Positions 24,560 through 33,201 of a stretch of DNA of 36,270 nucleotides are shown piece after piece (the stretch's first letter is position 1; each line of letters opens with the position of its first letter). Both the position numbers and the translations under genes were made by a program. The notes beneath the pieces are model-generated. The model was not told the DNA's origin, made no database searches, and was given only the letters and a program-made list of their open reading frames with translations. Where the stretch lies: contig JAHDSB010000151.1 in assembly GCA_018433015.1 (NCBI GenBank), positions 1 through 36,270 of the forward strand. The letters are read 5' to 3'. The DNA is from Clostridia bacterium. GTDB taxonomy: Bacteria > Bacillota > Peptococcia > DRI-13 > SV3-B141.

Positions 24560-26777
24560 GCTTAAGCACCTCCTTAGTTAGTTCTGTTACGGACAAAAAG
24601 TCATCATATGTTATGCAGTTGCCCAAGTATGATTGATATAGCTCCGACAGCTTATTCTGAAAAGCTTCCGGCCCGCCTACAGCTGTTTCAGCCTTCAACA
24701 GTCCGAGGGGCATAATGTCATACAATCCTATACTATTTAAAGAGGACATTACGTTGGATGCGTCATTAGCCGAAAGCTTTGCCAGGTATTCGGGGTTTTG
24801 TATATAGAAGGCATTTTTATATGTATCCCAGTTATTGTGCCACTCGTTGATGTAATGTTCATTTGCATAATCTGCTCCAAAATAGTACTCCATGAATCGG
24901 TAAGTGCTGTAGCAGGTGATACCTTCCGCAGACCAGTAGGAAGTACCGTCATATATTGGACAGGTTGCAAGCCCCCACCACTGGTGGGCAAGTTCGTGAA
25001 CCAGTACGTCTACGCCGCCTCCCGAGTGGGGAGCGTCCGATTCATTGGGAAGATAACCCGCCACAGCAAAGGAGGTTTCATCCATGGCACTTATATTCCC
25101 AAAAGCGCCTCCGCCACAGAAAGAAGCGGGAAGCTCCAGAACAGTCAGGTGATCCTCATAGGGCAGGGGACCGAAGGTCTTCGTAAAATAATCTATGGCT
25201 GCCTTCATGACGTTGATAGTATCCATGTTGGCTATGGCCCCGTCCTGCTTCGCAAAATACTTAAACTTTATGTTCAGACCGCCCGCTTCAAAAATCTTTG
25301 TGTGATACTCGGCGGCATCCAGTCCGGTGCGTTCAATACCGGAGTTGGTAGAAAACTGCCACTTTGTCTTGCCGTTTACCGTTTCACCTTTTTCTCCTTC
25401 CACCCTTGTAAAAACGGGCTCCAGATGTTCATCAAGATATAATGTACCCGTAAAGCTGCAATTATCGGCAGCCGTCGTATCAGCGCTCGGTGAAAATCCT
25501 GTCGATGGCAAAGAAATATATTCATCGCATATGCCAAAAGTTGGATTTTGGCCCAATGTCCCGTTATTCTGTACTTTGCCTGAATAACGAAGCTCAACCT
25601 CATATTCCGAAGAGTCAGGCAACTCAATCCTCCATGTGGCATTACCGCCTTCCTCAGCATCATCCCGAACTGCTTCGGCAGGCTGGTTGTTAACCAGTGC
25701 ATCCTTAATCGTATAGCCGGTATTCACAAGCACCGAAAGGTGCTGCGCTTCCTCGGTGAGGTTTTGCAGGATATATAGAGCCTTTCCCGTTACTGTACGG
25801 CTAGTGGTATCAATAGAGAGTTCCACATTTTTGTCTGTCAGCAGCAGATTTGTGTTTCCCTCTTCCTCACTGCCTGAAACAAACATTGCAATGCCGGTTC
25901 CGGAATCGTAGGTCGCTCCGTAGTCTAGGGGGATACTGTCGTCAAATATCGGTTCCCCGGCATAGCTTACGCCCGACAGAACAACCGCAATTGTAAAAAA
26001 TACAGGTATCCAGGCACGACGTGCGTTACTGAGAAAAGAGCCCCAAAAACCGCGTTCGTATCGTCTGAGGGAGCACATTCCGAAAAACCACACACTCAGT
26101 GCTGTCAGCATACAGAAGAGGCGGTTCCACAGGATCAGATCTATCTGAAACTGGTTGCTTATCAGATCGGAAAAACCGGCAGCGTTGGTTTGAACCCAAA
26201 ACAGCAGATAACTGGGATTCAGATCATACTGGTACTCAAGGAGATTGGAAAGAATGATCAGGCCCACCATGATGACAAAGGCAGCATCGACCCGCCTTAA
26301 AAGTAGATACAAACCTGATGACAACAGGATGGAAAGCACCAGCGCTCCAAGAAAAATCAGATACCAGGACGCGGCAAAGGCATCTGCCTGAAAATATATT
26401 CCAGTTTTTATAAGCGCATAAGGAAGGGCAAATAGCGTTACAATAAGGGCTGTAATAACGGCAGCGCAGATAAGAGCCAGTGTACGGCGAAGCTGATAAA
26501 AAATCGGGTCTGTACTTGTAAGGACGATACTGTCCGTTTTATTCTTATAGTCCCTGTGAAACTGTGTCAGGGTAAGTAGAGTAAAAAACAGAGCGCCCAA
26601 AAATGCGCTGTTTTTCGCCGCTTCCAAAATATATGCATCTGAGGCGGTTCTTCCTGCGGAATTGAGGCAAAACCACAAAGCTCCTACTGTTGTGCTTGCA
26701 ATAAAGAGCATAGTGACCCGCTCACACAGCAGCCGCCTTACCTCCCGTAAAAATTTAGCAAGAGGATTCATGCACAT
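24552..26777 (-). CDS. ABC-2 permease fused to an M1 family metallopeptidase
   Basis: 741 residues. The first 270 hold about seven membrane helices like an ABC-2 permease. The rest is an M1 (aminopeptidase N-like) domain that would lie outside the membrane. The zinc motif is VHELAHQWWG (His594, Glu595, His598) with the third ligand probably Glu618 in WSAEG, 19 residues after His598 where M1 enzymes usually have 18. At the GAMEN position the sequence reads GGGAFGN (555-561), so the Glu that binds the peptide amino terminus is replaced by Gly. Aminopeptidase activity is therefore doubtful. Overlaps the ATPase and permease genes. Confidence 0.8.
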   Translation of the reverse strand: MCMNPLAKFLREVRRLLCERVTMLFIASTTVGALWFCLNSAGRTASDAYILEAAKNSAFLGALFFTLLTLTQFHRDYKNKTDSIVLTSTDPIFYQLRRTLALICAAVITALIVTLFALPYALIKTGIYFQADAFAASWYLIFLGALVLSILLSSGLYLLLRRVDAAFVIMVGLIILSNLLEYQYDLNPSYLLFWVQTNAAGFSDLISNQFQIDLILWNRLFCMLTALSVWFFGMCSLRRYERGFWGSFLSNARRAWIPVFFTIAVVLSGVSYAGEPIFDDSIPLDYGATYDSGTGIAMFVSGSEEEGNTNLLLTDKNVELSIDTTSRTVTGKALYILQNLTEEAQHLSVLVNTGYTIKDALVNNQPAEAVRDDAEEGGNATWRIELPDSSEYEVELRYSGKVQNNGTLGQNPTFGICDEYISLPSTGFSPSADTTAADNCSFTGTLYLDEHLEPVFTRVEGEKGETVNGKTKWQFSTNSGIERTGLDAAEYHTKIFEAGGLNIKFKYFAKQDGAIANMDTINVMKAAIDYFTKTFGPLPYEDHLTVLELPASFCGGGAFGNISAMDETSFAVAGYLPNESDAPHSGGGVDVLVHELAHQWWGLATCPIYDGTSYWSAEGITCYSTYRFMEYYFGADYANEHYINEWHNNWDTYKNAFYIQNPEYLAKLSANDASNVMSSLNSIGLYDIMPLGLLKAETAVGGPEAFQNKLSELYQSYLGNCITYDDFLSVTELTKEVLKLA

Positions 26778-27499
26778 TCCCTCCCCTCCATAAGGGCTAT
26801 GTAGGCAGTTTCCAGAGAACCTGTGTTTTTGGCAGTCATCAGTTCCTCTGGAGTTCCCTTATAGAGAATCTCGCCGTTGTGCAGGACTATAAGGTGGTCG
26901 CATGCAGACTGAACGTCTTCTATGATATGGGTGGACAATATAACCAAACTGCTTTTGGCTGTATCGGCAAAAAGATTACGGAAAGCAACCCGCTCCGCCG
27001 GGTCAAGGCCGACGGTCGGTTCATCAAAGATCAGCAATTTCGGGGTACCCAAAAGAGCTTGTGCAATGCCTACTCGTTGTTTTTGTCCGCCCGACAATGT
27101 CCGGATCTTTGCTTTGTACTTGTCCTGCAGATGCGTAAGCGCAATAACCTTGTCGATTTCCTTCTTTGCTCCCTTTTTGTCAAGGCATTTGAGAGCCGCC
27201 ATATAGTCCAGAAACTGCGCTGTTGTCAGGTCCTCAAAAAGCCCGAATTCTTGGGGAAGGTAGCCGAGACTTGATTTGAGCGCTTTTTCCTGTTTTAGAA
27301 GCGGTAGTTTGTTAAGCAAAATTTCACCGGAGCTTGGCAAAAGGTTGGCTGTCAACAGTTTCATTAGGGTACTTTTACCCGCACCGTTAGGTCCGACAAG
27401 GCCAATCAAGCTGGGACTGGCAAGCATAAGGCTTATATCCTTAAGAGCAGTCTTTCCACCTTTGTACGTTTTGTTTATGTTTTTTAGTTCAATTTTCAA
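26768..27499 (-). CDS. ABC transporter ATP-binding protein
   Basis: About 243 residues with all ABC motifs: Walker A GPNGAGKST, Q-loop LPQEFGLFEDLT, signature LSGGQKQR, Walker B LLIFDEPTVGLDP and switch His in STHIIED. It powers the two permeases that overlap it. I favour a TTG start at 27499, giving a typical KIELKNINKTYKGG beginning, with GGAG 9 bases upstream. An ATG at 27514 is possible but lies inside a terminator hairpin and has no ribosome site. Expression may depend on read-through of that hairpin. Confidence 0.85.
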   Translation of the reverse strand: MKIELKNINKTYKGGKTALKDISLMLASPSLIGLVGPNGAGKSTLMKLLTANLLPSSGEILLNKLPLLKQEKALKSSLGYLPQEFGLFEDLTTAQFLDYMAALKCLDKKGAKKEIDKVIALTHLQDKYKAKIRTLSGGQKQRVGIAQALLGTPKLLIFDEPTVGLDPAERVAFRNLFADTAKSSLVILSTHIIEDVQSACDHLIVLHNGEILYKGTPEELMTAKNTGSLETAYIALMEGRECA

Positions 27500-27555
27500 A
27501 AAAAACAACTCCATTCTTAGGTGATAGCTATAAGCATAGCATCTAAGAATGGAGT
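27500..27555 (-). terminator. intrinsic terminator or attenuator overlapping the ABC ATPase ribosome site
   Basis: On the minus strand a perfect 13 bp stem (ACTCCATTCTTAG with CTAAGAATGGAGT) with an inner GCTAT/ATAGC stem is followed by TG and eight T. The right arm contains the only plausible ribosome site (GGAG) of the ATPase gene. It lies after the histidine kinase stop codon. Confidence 0.8.
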
Positions 27556-27588
27556 GATTATGAAACCCATATGTAGCAGATATGAAAT

Positions 27589-29109
27589 TCAGAAATTTAT
27601 GGTAAAACGCATTCCCTCAGGAGACGTCATTGGCTCAAAGCTGTAGTTTAGCTCAAGTAAGTGCAAAATAGAGTCTGTAATGTATAGTCCAAGACCGTTA
27701 CCCCCTGTAGCGCGGTTCCGGGAATCATCCGGTCTGTAAAACGGGTCAAACAATTGGGACAGATGATCTTCCGGGATGGGTGTGCATTCATTTTCCACAA
27801 CGAGGCTGCGACCTTTACAATATACGGATAATTTTCCTCCTGGAACAGTATATTGGACGGCATTGGAAAAGATGTTGGAAAGTGCCTTGCCCAGCAGCTT
27901 TGGTGGCAGCGTAACAGGAAACGATGCGCTCCAGTCAATATACAGGGTAAATCCTTTGGCACGGGCAACGGTAACGTAAGGTTCGATTATTTCCGCGCAA
28001 ATGCTCTCTATACTTTTTGTAACGCTGGCTTCAGTCACATCCTCCAGATGCGAGGCATCCAGAATCTCACGTAGCATATCCGAAAGATTATCCAATAATT
28101 TTTTACATTTTGGAAGCCATTCACCGTGATTTTTATACTTGCCGATATTTAATATCATATTGTCCATAATAACACTTACGGCGGTAACCGGCGTTTTTAG
28201 CTCATGGGAGGCAGCCCACAGAAAATTGGTTTTTGCCCGTTCCACGGCGCCAACCTTTTTTAGTTCTATTTCAAGAGATTCTATTGTTCCCAGCAAATTT
28301 TCATAAAGGTTATTAACATTGGTGGCCAAGGTGCCGATTTCATCTTTTGTAACGACGTTGCATTGTGCGTCCCGCTCTAGCGCAATCATAGAGTGAGTCT
28401 CTTGGGAGATTGCCTTGATCGGACGTGTAATAGTGCGGGCATATAGTAGTGAGAATATGATGGCGATGATAATGCAAAGGAAAAGAGATATGGGTAACAA
28501 GGATACGATTACTTGAACGGCCTGATCGACTGGTGCCAGAGTAAGGGCCGCCGTAAGCGTACCCTCTTCACCGGCTATGGTAAAATTTCGCTGTACTTCA
28601 ATGGTTTTGGAACCAGCCTCCCCGCTTGAAACGATCCCGGTGAACGTACCGTCGTTTTGAGAGCTGGTACCGCTGACTGTAACCGAGGTTGAGGCAGTAT
28701 CGCTGATGATCTGTACCCCATTGTTATCTGCTATAGTAACGATTTCAATTGTATCACTGTTGTTCGATATATCCTCTTCATTTCCAGCACTTGTTTTTAT
28801 TGAGTCTGATTCATTGATCTCGGTAATGACACCACTGTTCCATGTTAACATGGAGTAAGAGTTATTTCCTATCTTGATAATCAGATTCACCTGAAGAGTA
28901 TCCGCATACTGGGCCATCAGGGCAATGATTTCGTCACGCTTCGCGGTTTTCAGCTGTTCCACAAATTTATCCGTCTGTTCCTTTAGTTCCTGCTGCTTTT
29001 GATTTATATAAACTTTGGGCATGAGATTATATACCAAACCATTAGCCAAGAGAGCGATCATCACCAGCAGAGCCAAGGTATATAAAAAGATCTTGGTAAA
29101 AATTTTCAT
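27589..29109 (-). CDS. sensor histidine kinase
   Basis: 506 residues: membrane helix 1 (about 8-28), an outside sensor region (about 30-200) rich in Ser, Thr and acidic residues with no known fold, helix 2 (about 200-224), HAMP (about 225-280), HisKA with phospho-accepting His302 in AASHELKTPVTAV, and an ATPase domain ending with GGNGLGLYI. It overlaps the upstream response regulator gene by 4 bases. It would sense an outside signal and phosphorylate that regulator; control of the adjacent ABC/M1 genes is inferred from position. Confidence 0.9.
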   Translation of the reverse strand: MKIFTKIFLYTLALLVMIALLANGLVYNLMPKVYINQKQQELKEQTDKFVEQLKTAKRDEIIALMAQYADTLQVNLIIKIGNNSYSMLTWNSGVITEINESDSIKTSAGNEEDISNNSDTIEIVTIADNNGVQIISDTASTSVTVSGTSSQNDGTFTGIVSSGEAGSKTIEVQRNFTIAGEEGTLTAALTLAPVDQAVQVIVSLLPISLFLCIIIAIIFSLLYARTITRPIKAISQETHSMIALERDAQCNVVTKDEIGTLATNVNNLYENLLGTIESLEIELKKVGAVERAKTNFLWAASHELKTPVTAVSVIMDNMILNIGKYKNHGEWLPKCKKLLDNLSDMLREILDASHLEDVTEASVTKSIESICAEIIEPYVTVARAKGFTLYIDWSASFPVTLPPKLLGKALSNIFSNAVQYTVPGGKLSVYCKGRSLVVENECTPIPEDHLSQLFDPFYRPDDSRNRATGGNGLGLYITDSILHLLELNYSFEPMTSPEGMRFTINF

Positions 29110-29768
29110 CGTTCATCCTCCAGCTTGTAGCCCACGCCAGTAACGGTGTTGATGCAATCAATGTTAAGTTTTTTACGAAGATTTTTGATATGAGAATCCA
29201 CGGTCCTGTCAAAGACAGGCCTGTCTTCTCCCCACAACTCATCCAGAATGCGTTCACGGGAAAGTACCTGGCCTTTATGTTCTACCAGCAGCCGCAGAAG
29301 CATGATTTCTCTTGGCGTGATGTCTATGGGCCCATCTGCACCTTCCGCCGTGTATCCGTTAAAGTCTACCGTAATATCCTTGTGCCGCCATATGTAGGAA
29401 ACATCGCCGGGCTTTCCGCGCCGTAACAGGGCCTCGACTCTTTTTTCAAGCAGGACGATAGAAAAAGGCTTGGTCACATAATCGTCCGCCATGCCATTGA
29501 AACTTGCGATTTGAGTGTACTCATCACCAATAGCTGTGAGCATGATAACCGGTACATTGCTCGTCTTGCGTAGTTCATGAAGTACCGCTAATCCCGTGAG
29601 TTTGGGCAGCATAATGTCCAGCAGAACAAGATCATAAGAGTCTCCCTTACTTAATAACAAGGCCTCTTCGCCGTCATAGGCAGGAGTGACTTTATATCCT
29701 GCTTCTCTGAAATATTCACAAACACCTTCGCTAGTGTCACGGTCGTCCTCCACCACAAGCAGTTTCAT
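29106..29768 (-). CDS. OmpR family response regulator
   Basis: 220 residues. The receiver domain starts KLLVVEDDRDT with phospho-acceptor Asp51 in LVLLDIMLPK and the conserved Lys in YVTKPFS. A winged-helix DNA-binding domain follows (about 130-220; ITPREIMLLRLL, and DSHIKNLRKKL as recognition helix). I start it at the ATG at 29768; a GTG at 29780 overlaps the AAGGAG ribosome site itself and is unlikely. First gene of the block with the kinase and probably of the whole ABC cluster. Confidence 0.9.
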   Translation of the reverse strand: MKLLVVEDDRDTSEGVCEYFREAGYKVTPAYDGEEALLLSKGDSYDLVLLDIMLPKLTGLAVLHELRKTSNVPVIMLTAIGDEYTQIASFNGMADDYVTKPFSIVLLEKRVEALLRRGKPGDVSYIWRHKDITVDFNGYTAEGADGPIDITPREIMLLRLLVEHKGQVLSRERILDELWGEDRPVFDRTVDSHIKNLRKKLNIDCINTVTGVGYKLEDER

Positions 29769-29907
29769 GGGGTGAATCACTCCTTTTGGGCAGCATAGTA
29801 ATTTCTTGGAAGATAGATTATCACATTAATATTAACATGAAAATGTGTATTGAATATGAAATTGGAATTAAAAGGTCAGAAGAATAATATAGAGAAACGG
29901 CTCAATT

Positions 29908-29949
29908 AAATGCACCTCAAAAATTACTAATATTAGTAGGTGCATTTTT
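29908..29949 (+). terminator. stand-alone hairpin with T tract
   Basis: AAATGCACCT pairs perfectly with AGGTGCATTT, which is followed by TTTATT. The loop contains the palindrome ACTAATATTAGT. No plus-strand gene lies upstream for several kilobases, so what it terminates is unclear; it marks the edge of the ABC/two-component block. Confidence 0.5.
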
Positions 29950-29983
29950 ATTATGAAGAATTCCTATAGTGTACTAAAATAGA

Positions 29984-30019
29984 TAAATAACCCCACCTTC
30001 CTTGATAAGATGGGGTTAT
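29984..30019 (-). terminator. terminator of the 210-residue hypothetical gene
   Basis: ATAACCCCA pairs with TGGGGTTAT around 15 bases; the minus strand continues TTATC after the stem. It lies 22 bases beyond the stop codon. Confidence 0.7.
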
Positions 30020-30040
30020 GTTACATATGAAAGTCAGTCA

Positions 30041-30673
30041 TTAAGATTTGTCATCAATAACCAAACCGCGAATATCGAGATTGGATGCTTTAGAGTCAAT
30101 TTTTAAGCTTTGAAAAGCTTGTAAAAGTTGATGCATCATCCCTTCCTTAGGCTTAAATAACTGGTTTAATAGCAAAAGTCTATAGTTATCCTTTTGTTTC
30201 CAGACTTCTTTATCTAAGTACATAATTTTATTATCCAGCAGTTCAATTCCTACCTTCTTTAAAGGTGATCTGTATTTGAAGGGAATTTGTTTTATTTCAT
30301 GGGCTAAATTTGTTCCTGCAGCTTTATCAAATGCTTCTAATGATAAAATAGTTTCATTATATTTATTGATCACGTCCTCTAGACTGTTGGTAGGGTTTTG
30401 AGTAATTGAGTCAAAATCTGTTATAGCCTTTATCAGGGCTTGTTTATTACGGTGAAAAGTTTTGAAATCTTTTTTTAATTCTTTTATTTTCTCATAGTAA
30501 ATATCATAATCTAACAGCTGGTTTTCATGGGGATAAGCTGTTTTATTTTGCAGGTTAGCCGCCGGAGAAAGGGGTTCTATCTCTTCTACCTGCTGGGGAG
30601 TTGTTAAACGATTAACATGACTAGACCGAATTCGACTACTTTTTAGGGAGGAAACACGGGAAATTTTACTCAT
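30041..30673 (-). CDS. hypothetical protein, mainly helical
   Basis: 210 residues, not recognised. The first 30 residues are basic and Ser-rich (ISRVSSLKSSRIRSS), then a Pro-rich stretch, then helices with coiled-coil character (YEKIKELKKDFKTFHRNKQ) and a C-terminal segment SNLDIRGLVIDDKS. There is no signal peptide or membrane helix. GAGGTGAT precedes the ATG. The Ser/Arg-rich start and long helices bring to mind flagellar or spore structural proteins, but this is only an impression. It is a single gene with its own terminator. Confidence 0.7.
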   Translation of the reverse strand: MSKISRVSSLKSSRIRSSHVNRLTTPQQVEEIEPLSPAANLQNKTAYPHENQLLDYDIYYEKIKELKKDFKTFHRNKQALIKAITDFDSITQNPTNSLEDVINKYNETILSLEAFDKAAGTNLAHEIKQIPFKYRSPLKKVGIELLDNKIMYLDKEVWKQKDNYRLLLLNQLFKPKEGMMHQLLQAFQSLKIDSKASNLDIRGLVIDDKS

Positions 30674-30789
30674 ATCTGTATCACCTCAATGCAGAATTAG
30701 AGATTAGTTGGTATAATTATACTATTAGTTGCCTATTTAATAAAATGTTATTTATTTAGAAGAACCTAAATCAAAGGAGGATAAGCAAA

Positions 30790-31149
30790 ATGAAAGTTGT
30801 AAATATTCTTGAAGCTATGAAAAACACTCCCATCGATCCGGAAGTAGGAATTGCAGTAGTTAAAGGGGTAGAAGAACCGGGAGTGAGCATTGGTTTAGCT
30901 GTAGTAAAGGACAGTATTCGTCCCCATTATCAAAAAGTTAGTGATGAGATTTATTATGTAATAAAGGGGCAGGGAAGAGCAACAGTTGGTGAGGAAACCC
31001 AAGATGTAAAAGAAGGGGATGTAGTAGCTATTCCTAAAGGTACAGTTCATAGTATTGTAAACACAGGAGAAGAACCCTGCTTAATTTTATTCTCAACGGG
31101 ACCTAAATTTGATCCGGAAACAGACAGATTTTTTCCTGACGAAGAATAG
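30790..31149 (+). CDS. cupin domain protein
   Basis: 119 residues forming a single small cupin barrel. Conserved motif 1 is partly kept: RPHYQKVSDEIYYVIKGQG has one His and Glu but lacks the second His of the usual HxH pair. Motif 2 reads DVVAIPKGTVHSIVNTG with its His. It may bind a metal with an altered ligand set; the substrate is unknown. AAAGGAGG precedes the ATG. cysK starts 15 bases after the stop with its own ribosome site, so they probably share an mRNA, which hints at a role near sulfur metabolism. Confidence 0.8.
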   Translation: MKVVNILEAMKNTPIDPEVGIAVVKGVEEPGVSIGLAVVKDSIRPHYQKVSDEIYYVIKGQGRATVGEETQDVKEGDVVAIPKGTVHSIVNTGEEPCLILFSTGPKFDPETDRFFPDEE

Positions 31150-31164
31150 GTTGGAGGGAAGAAG

Positions 31165-32091
31165 ATGAAAATAGCTAAGAAAATTACTGAACTAATCGGT
31201 AATACACCCATGTTAGAATTCAATAACTTTACAAGTTCAGAAAACCTTCAGACAGGAATAATAGGGAAATTGGAGTACTTTAACCCTTTAGGAAGTGCTA
31301 AAGACCGAGTTGGATATGCTATGCTGAAGGATGCTGAAGAAAAGGGTTTACTTACAGCTGATACTGTTATTATAGAGCCTACCAGTGGTAATACGGGAAT
31401 AGGGCTGGCTTTTACTGCAGCTTCTTGCGGGTATAAGTTGATTCTCACCATGCCGGAGACCATGAGTCAGGAAAGAATTAAGCTCTTAAAAGCTTTAGGT
31501 GCAGAAATAGTTCTTACTCCTGGTAACACAGGCATGAAAGGAGCCATTGATAAGGCGAATGAACTGGCCCACGAGTATCCCAAGGCCTTTATACCACAAC
31601 AGTTTACAAATAAAGCTAACCCCGCTGCTCATAAGGCAAGTACAGGTAAGGAAATTTGGAGAGATACAGCAGGGAAAATAGATATATTTGTAGCTACTGT
31701 AGGAACAGGCGGTACTATAACCGGGGTAGGGGAGTATTTGAAAAGCCAGAATCCTCAGATACAGATAGTTGCTGTAGAACCTTATAATTCCGCAGTCCTT
31801 TCTGGAGAAGAACCAGGCCCTCATAATTTACAGGGAATTGGGGCAGGATTTATTCCTGAAGTCCTTAATGTAGATATTATCGATGAAATAATTAAAGTGC
31901 GGGATGAGGAAGCTTATAGTACTTGTCGTAAATTGGCCAAGAAAGAAGGACTTCTTGTAGGTATATCTTCCGGTGCTGCAGTATTTGCTGCCTCTGTTCT
32001 GGCTAAAAAAGCAGAGAATAAGAATAAAATGATAGTAGCCTTACTTCCTGATACAGGTGAAAGATATCTATCTACAGAACTTTTTTCTTAG
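31165..32091 (+). CDS. cysK: cysteine synthase (O-acetylserine sulfhydrylase)
   Basis: 308 residues of PLP fold type II. The PLP Lys lies in NPLGSAKDRVGYAM (about 43), the Asn/Thr phosphate motif in PTSGNTGIGLAF (about 72), and GTGGTITGVG forms the phosphate-binding Gly loop (about 178-187). It makes cysteine from O-acetylserine and sulfide in the cytoplasm. The length fits CysK rather than longer cystathionine synthases. GGAGGGAA precedes the ATG. It follows the cupin gene closely. No cysE or T-box is seen, so its control is not evident here. Confidence 0.9.
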   Translation: MKIAKKITELIGNTPMLEFNNFTSSENLQTGIIGKLEYFNPLGSAKDRVGYAMLKDAEEKGLLTADTVIIEPTSGNTGIGLAFTAASCGYKLILTMPETMSQERIKLLKALGAEIVLTPGNTGMKGAIDKANELAHEYPKAFIPQQFTNKANPAAHKASTGKEIWRDTAGKIDIFVATVGTGGTITGVGEYLKSQNPQIQIVAVEPYNSAVLSGEEPGPHNLQGIGAGFIPEVLNVDIIDEIIKVRDEEAYSTCRKLAKKEGLLVGISSGAAVFAASVLAKKAENKNKMIVALLPDTGERYLSTELFS

Positions 32092-32193
32092 TAAAAACAA
32101 TGGGGTAACTACTGTTCGGTTATACTGGACTTATTTTCCTGAAGATAATACAATAATAAGGTGAAATAATCAGTTATTGGAGTTATAAAAATA

Positions 32194-33150
32194 ATGAAGC
32201 AGAATAAACTTTATTTAAACTATGCAGAACATTTACAGCAAAGATATGGAGAAAAAGTATATAAGTTGCCCATAAACTTGCCGGGAACATGTCCTAATCG
32301 TGATGGTACTGTGGGTTATGGAGGATGTATCTTCTGTGATGAGGAAGGTTCAGGCTTTGAATGTCTGTCTAATACTTTGGCGGTTGAAAAGCAGTTAGCA
32401 GAAAACAAGGCATTCTTTAAGAAACGCTTTAATGCCCAAAAGTTCATTGCCTATTTTCAGGCCTTTACTAACACTTATTTACCCTTGGAAGACTTCAAAA
32501 GAAACATTCGTGCTGTTAGTGAGAGTGAAGATTTAGTAGGAATATCTATATCCACGCGGCCTGATTGTATTAATGAGCAGTATTTAGAATTCTTAGCAGA
32601 AATCAGCAAAGAAAAATCTTTGGATATTACCATTGAGTTAGGGTTACAAACTGTTAATTATCATGCCTTACAGCAAATAAATAGAGGTCATACTTTAGCC
32701 GAGTTTATAGATGCAGTTATGCGCATTAAAAAGTATAAGTTTGCAGTATGTGCCCATGTAATTCTTAACCTTCCTTGGGACAATGAGTTGGATGTTGTAG
32801 AGAACGCTAAAATAATATCCGCTTTAGCTGTAGATTATGTTAAATTACACTCTCTATATGTAGTGAAAAACACTAAGTTAGGCGAATTATATAGGGATAA
32901 TAAAATTACAATAATTAGTTTGAATGAATATATTGAAAGAGTCATTTTATTCCTAGAATACTTGCAGCCTGGCACAGTTGTTCAACGTTTAGTGGGAAAA
33001 GGCCCTCAAGGAAATCTATACTTTTGTAATTGGGATACTAGTTGGTGGAAAATAAAAAGCTTAATAGAAGAAAAAATGGAGGCAAAAGGTACCTTTCAGG
33101 GGAAAAAATTTGATTATTTAAATGGCAAAGCAGTTAAGTCGATGTTGTAG
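32194..33150 (+). CDS. TIGR01212 (YhcC-like) radical SAM protein
   Basis: 318 residues. The iron-sulfur Cys lie in GTCPNRDGTVGYGGCIFCDE (CxxxxxxxxxxxCxxC form with the first Cys near residue 30), the long-spaced pattern typical of TIGR01212/YhcC rather than the standard CxxxCxxC. ISISTRPDCI and ELGLQTVNYHALQQINRGH match Elp3-like radical SAM barrels, and CAHVILNLPWDNELD follows. The substrate is unknown; relatives act on RNA. A GGAG 12 bases before the ATG is a weak ribosome site. Confidence 0.9.
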   Translation: MKQNKLYLNYAEHLQQRYGEKVYKLPINLPGTCPNRDGTVGYGGCIFCDEEGSGFECLSNTLAVEKQLAENKAFFKKRFNAQKFIAYFQAFTNTYLPLEDFKRNIRAVSESEDLVGISISTRPDCINEQYLEFLAEISKEKSLDITIELGLQTVNYHALQQINRGHTLAEFIDAVMRIKKYKFAVCAHVILNLPWDNELDVVENAKIISALAVDYVKLHSLYVVKNTKLGELYRDNKITIISLNEYIERVILFLEYLQPGTVVQRLVGKGPQGNLYFCNWDTSWWKIKSLIEEKMEAKGTFQGKKFDYLNGKAVKSML

Positions 33151-33201
33151 ACAGAGCAACTAATAATCTTAGTTTTTTCTTTAAAGAAAGGGGAGAGCGA
33201 A

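Noticed and set aside
24798-25442. A 214-codon frame on the plus strand across the M1 peptidase gene
   Set aside because: It is a shadow of a G+C-rich gene on the other strand; it has no ribosome site and no recognisable product.
26529-26537. ACTGTCCGT, the repeat's stem arm, inside the permease-peptidase gene, and again at 33212-33220 in the TPR gene
   Set aside because: Each is one arm only, inside coding sequence, with no partner arm or linker nearby; chance matches of nine bases are plausible.
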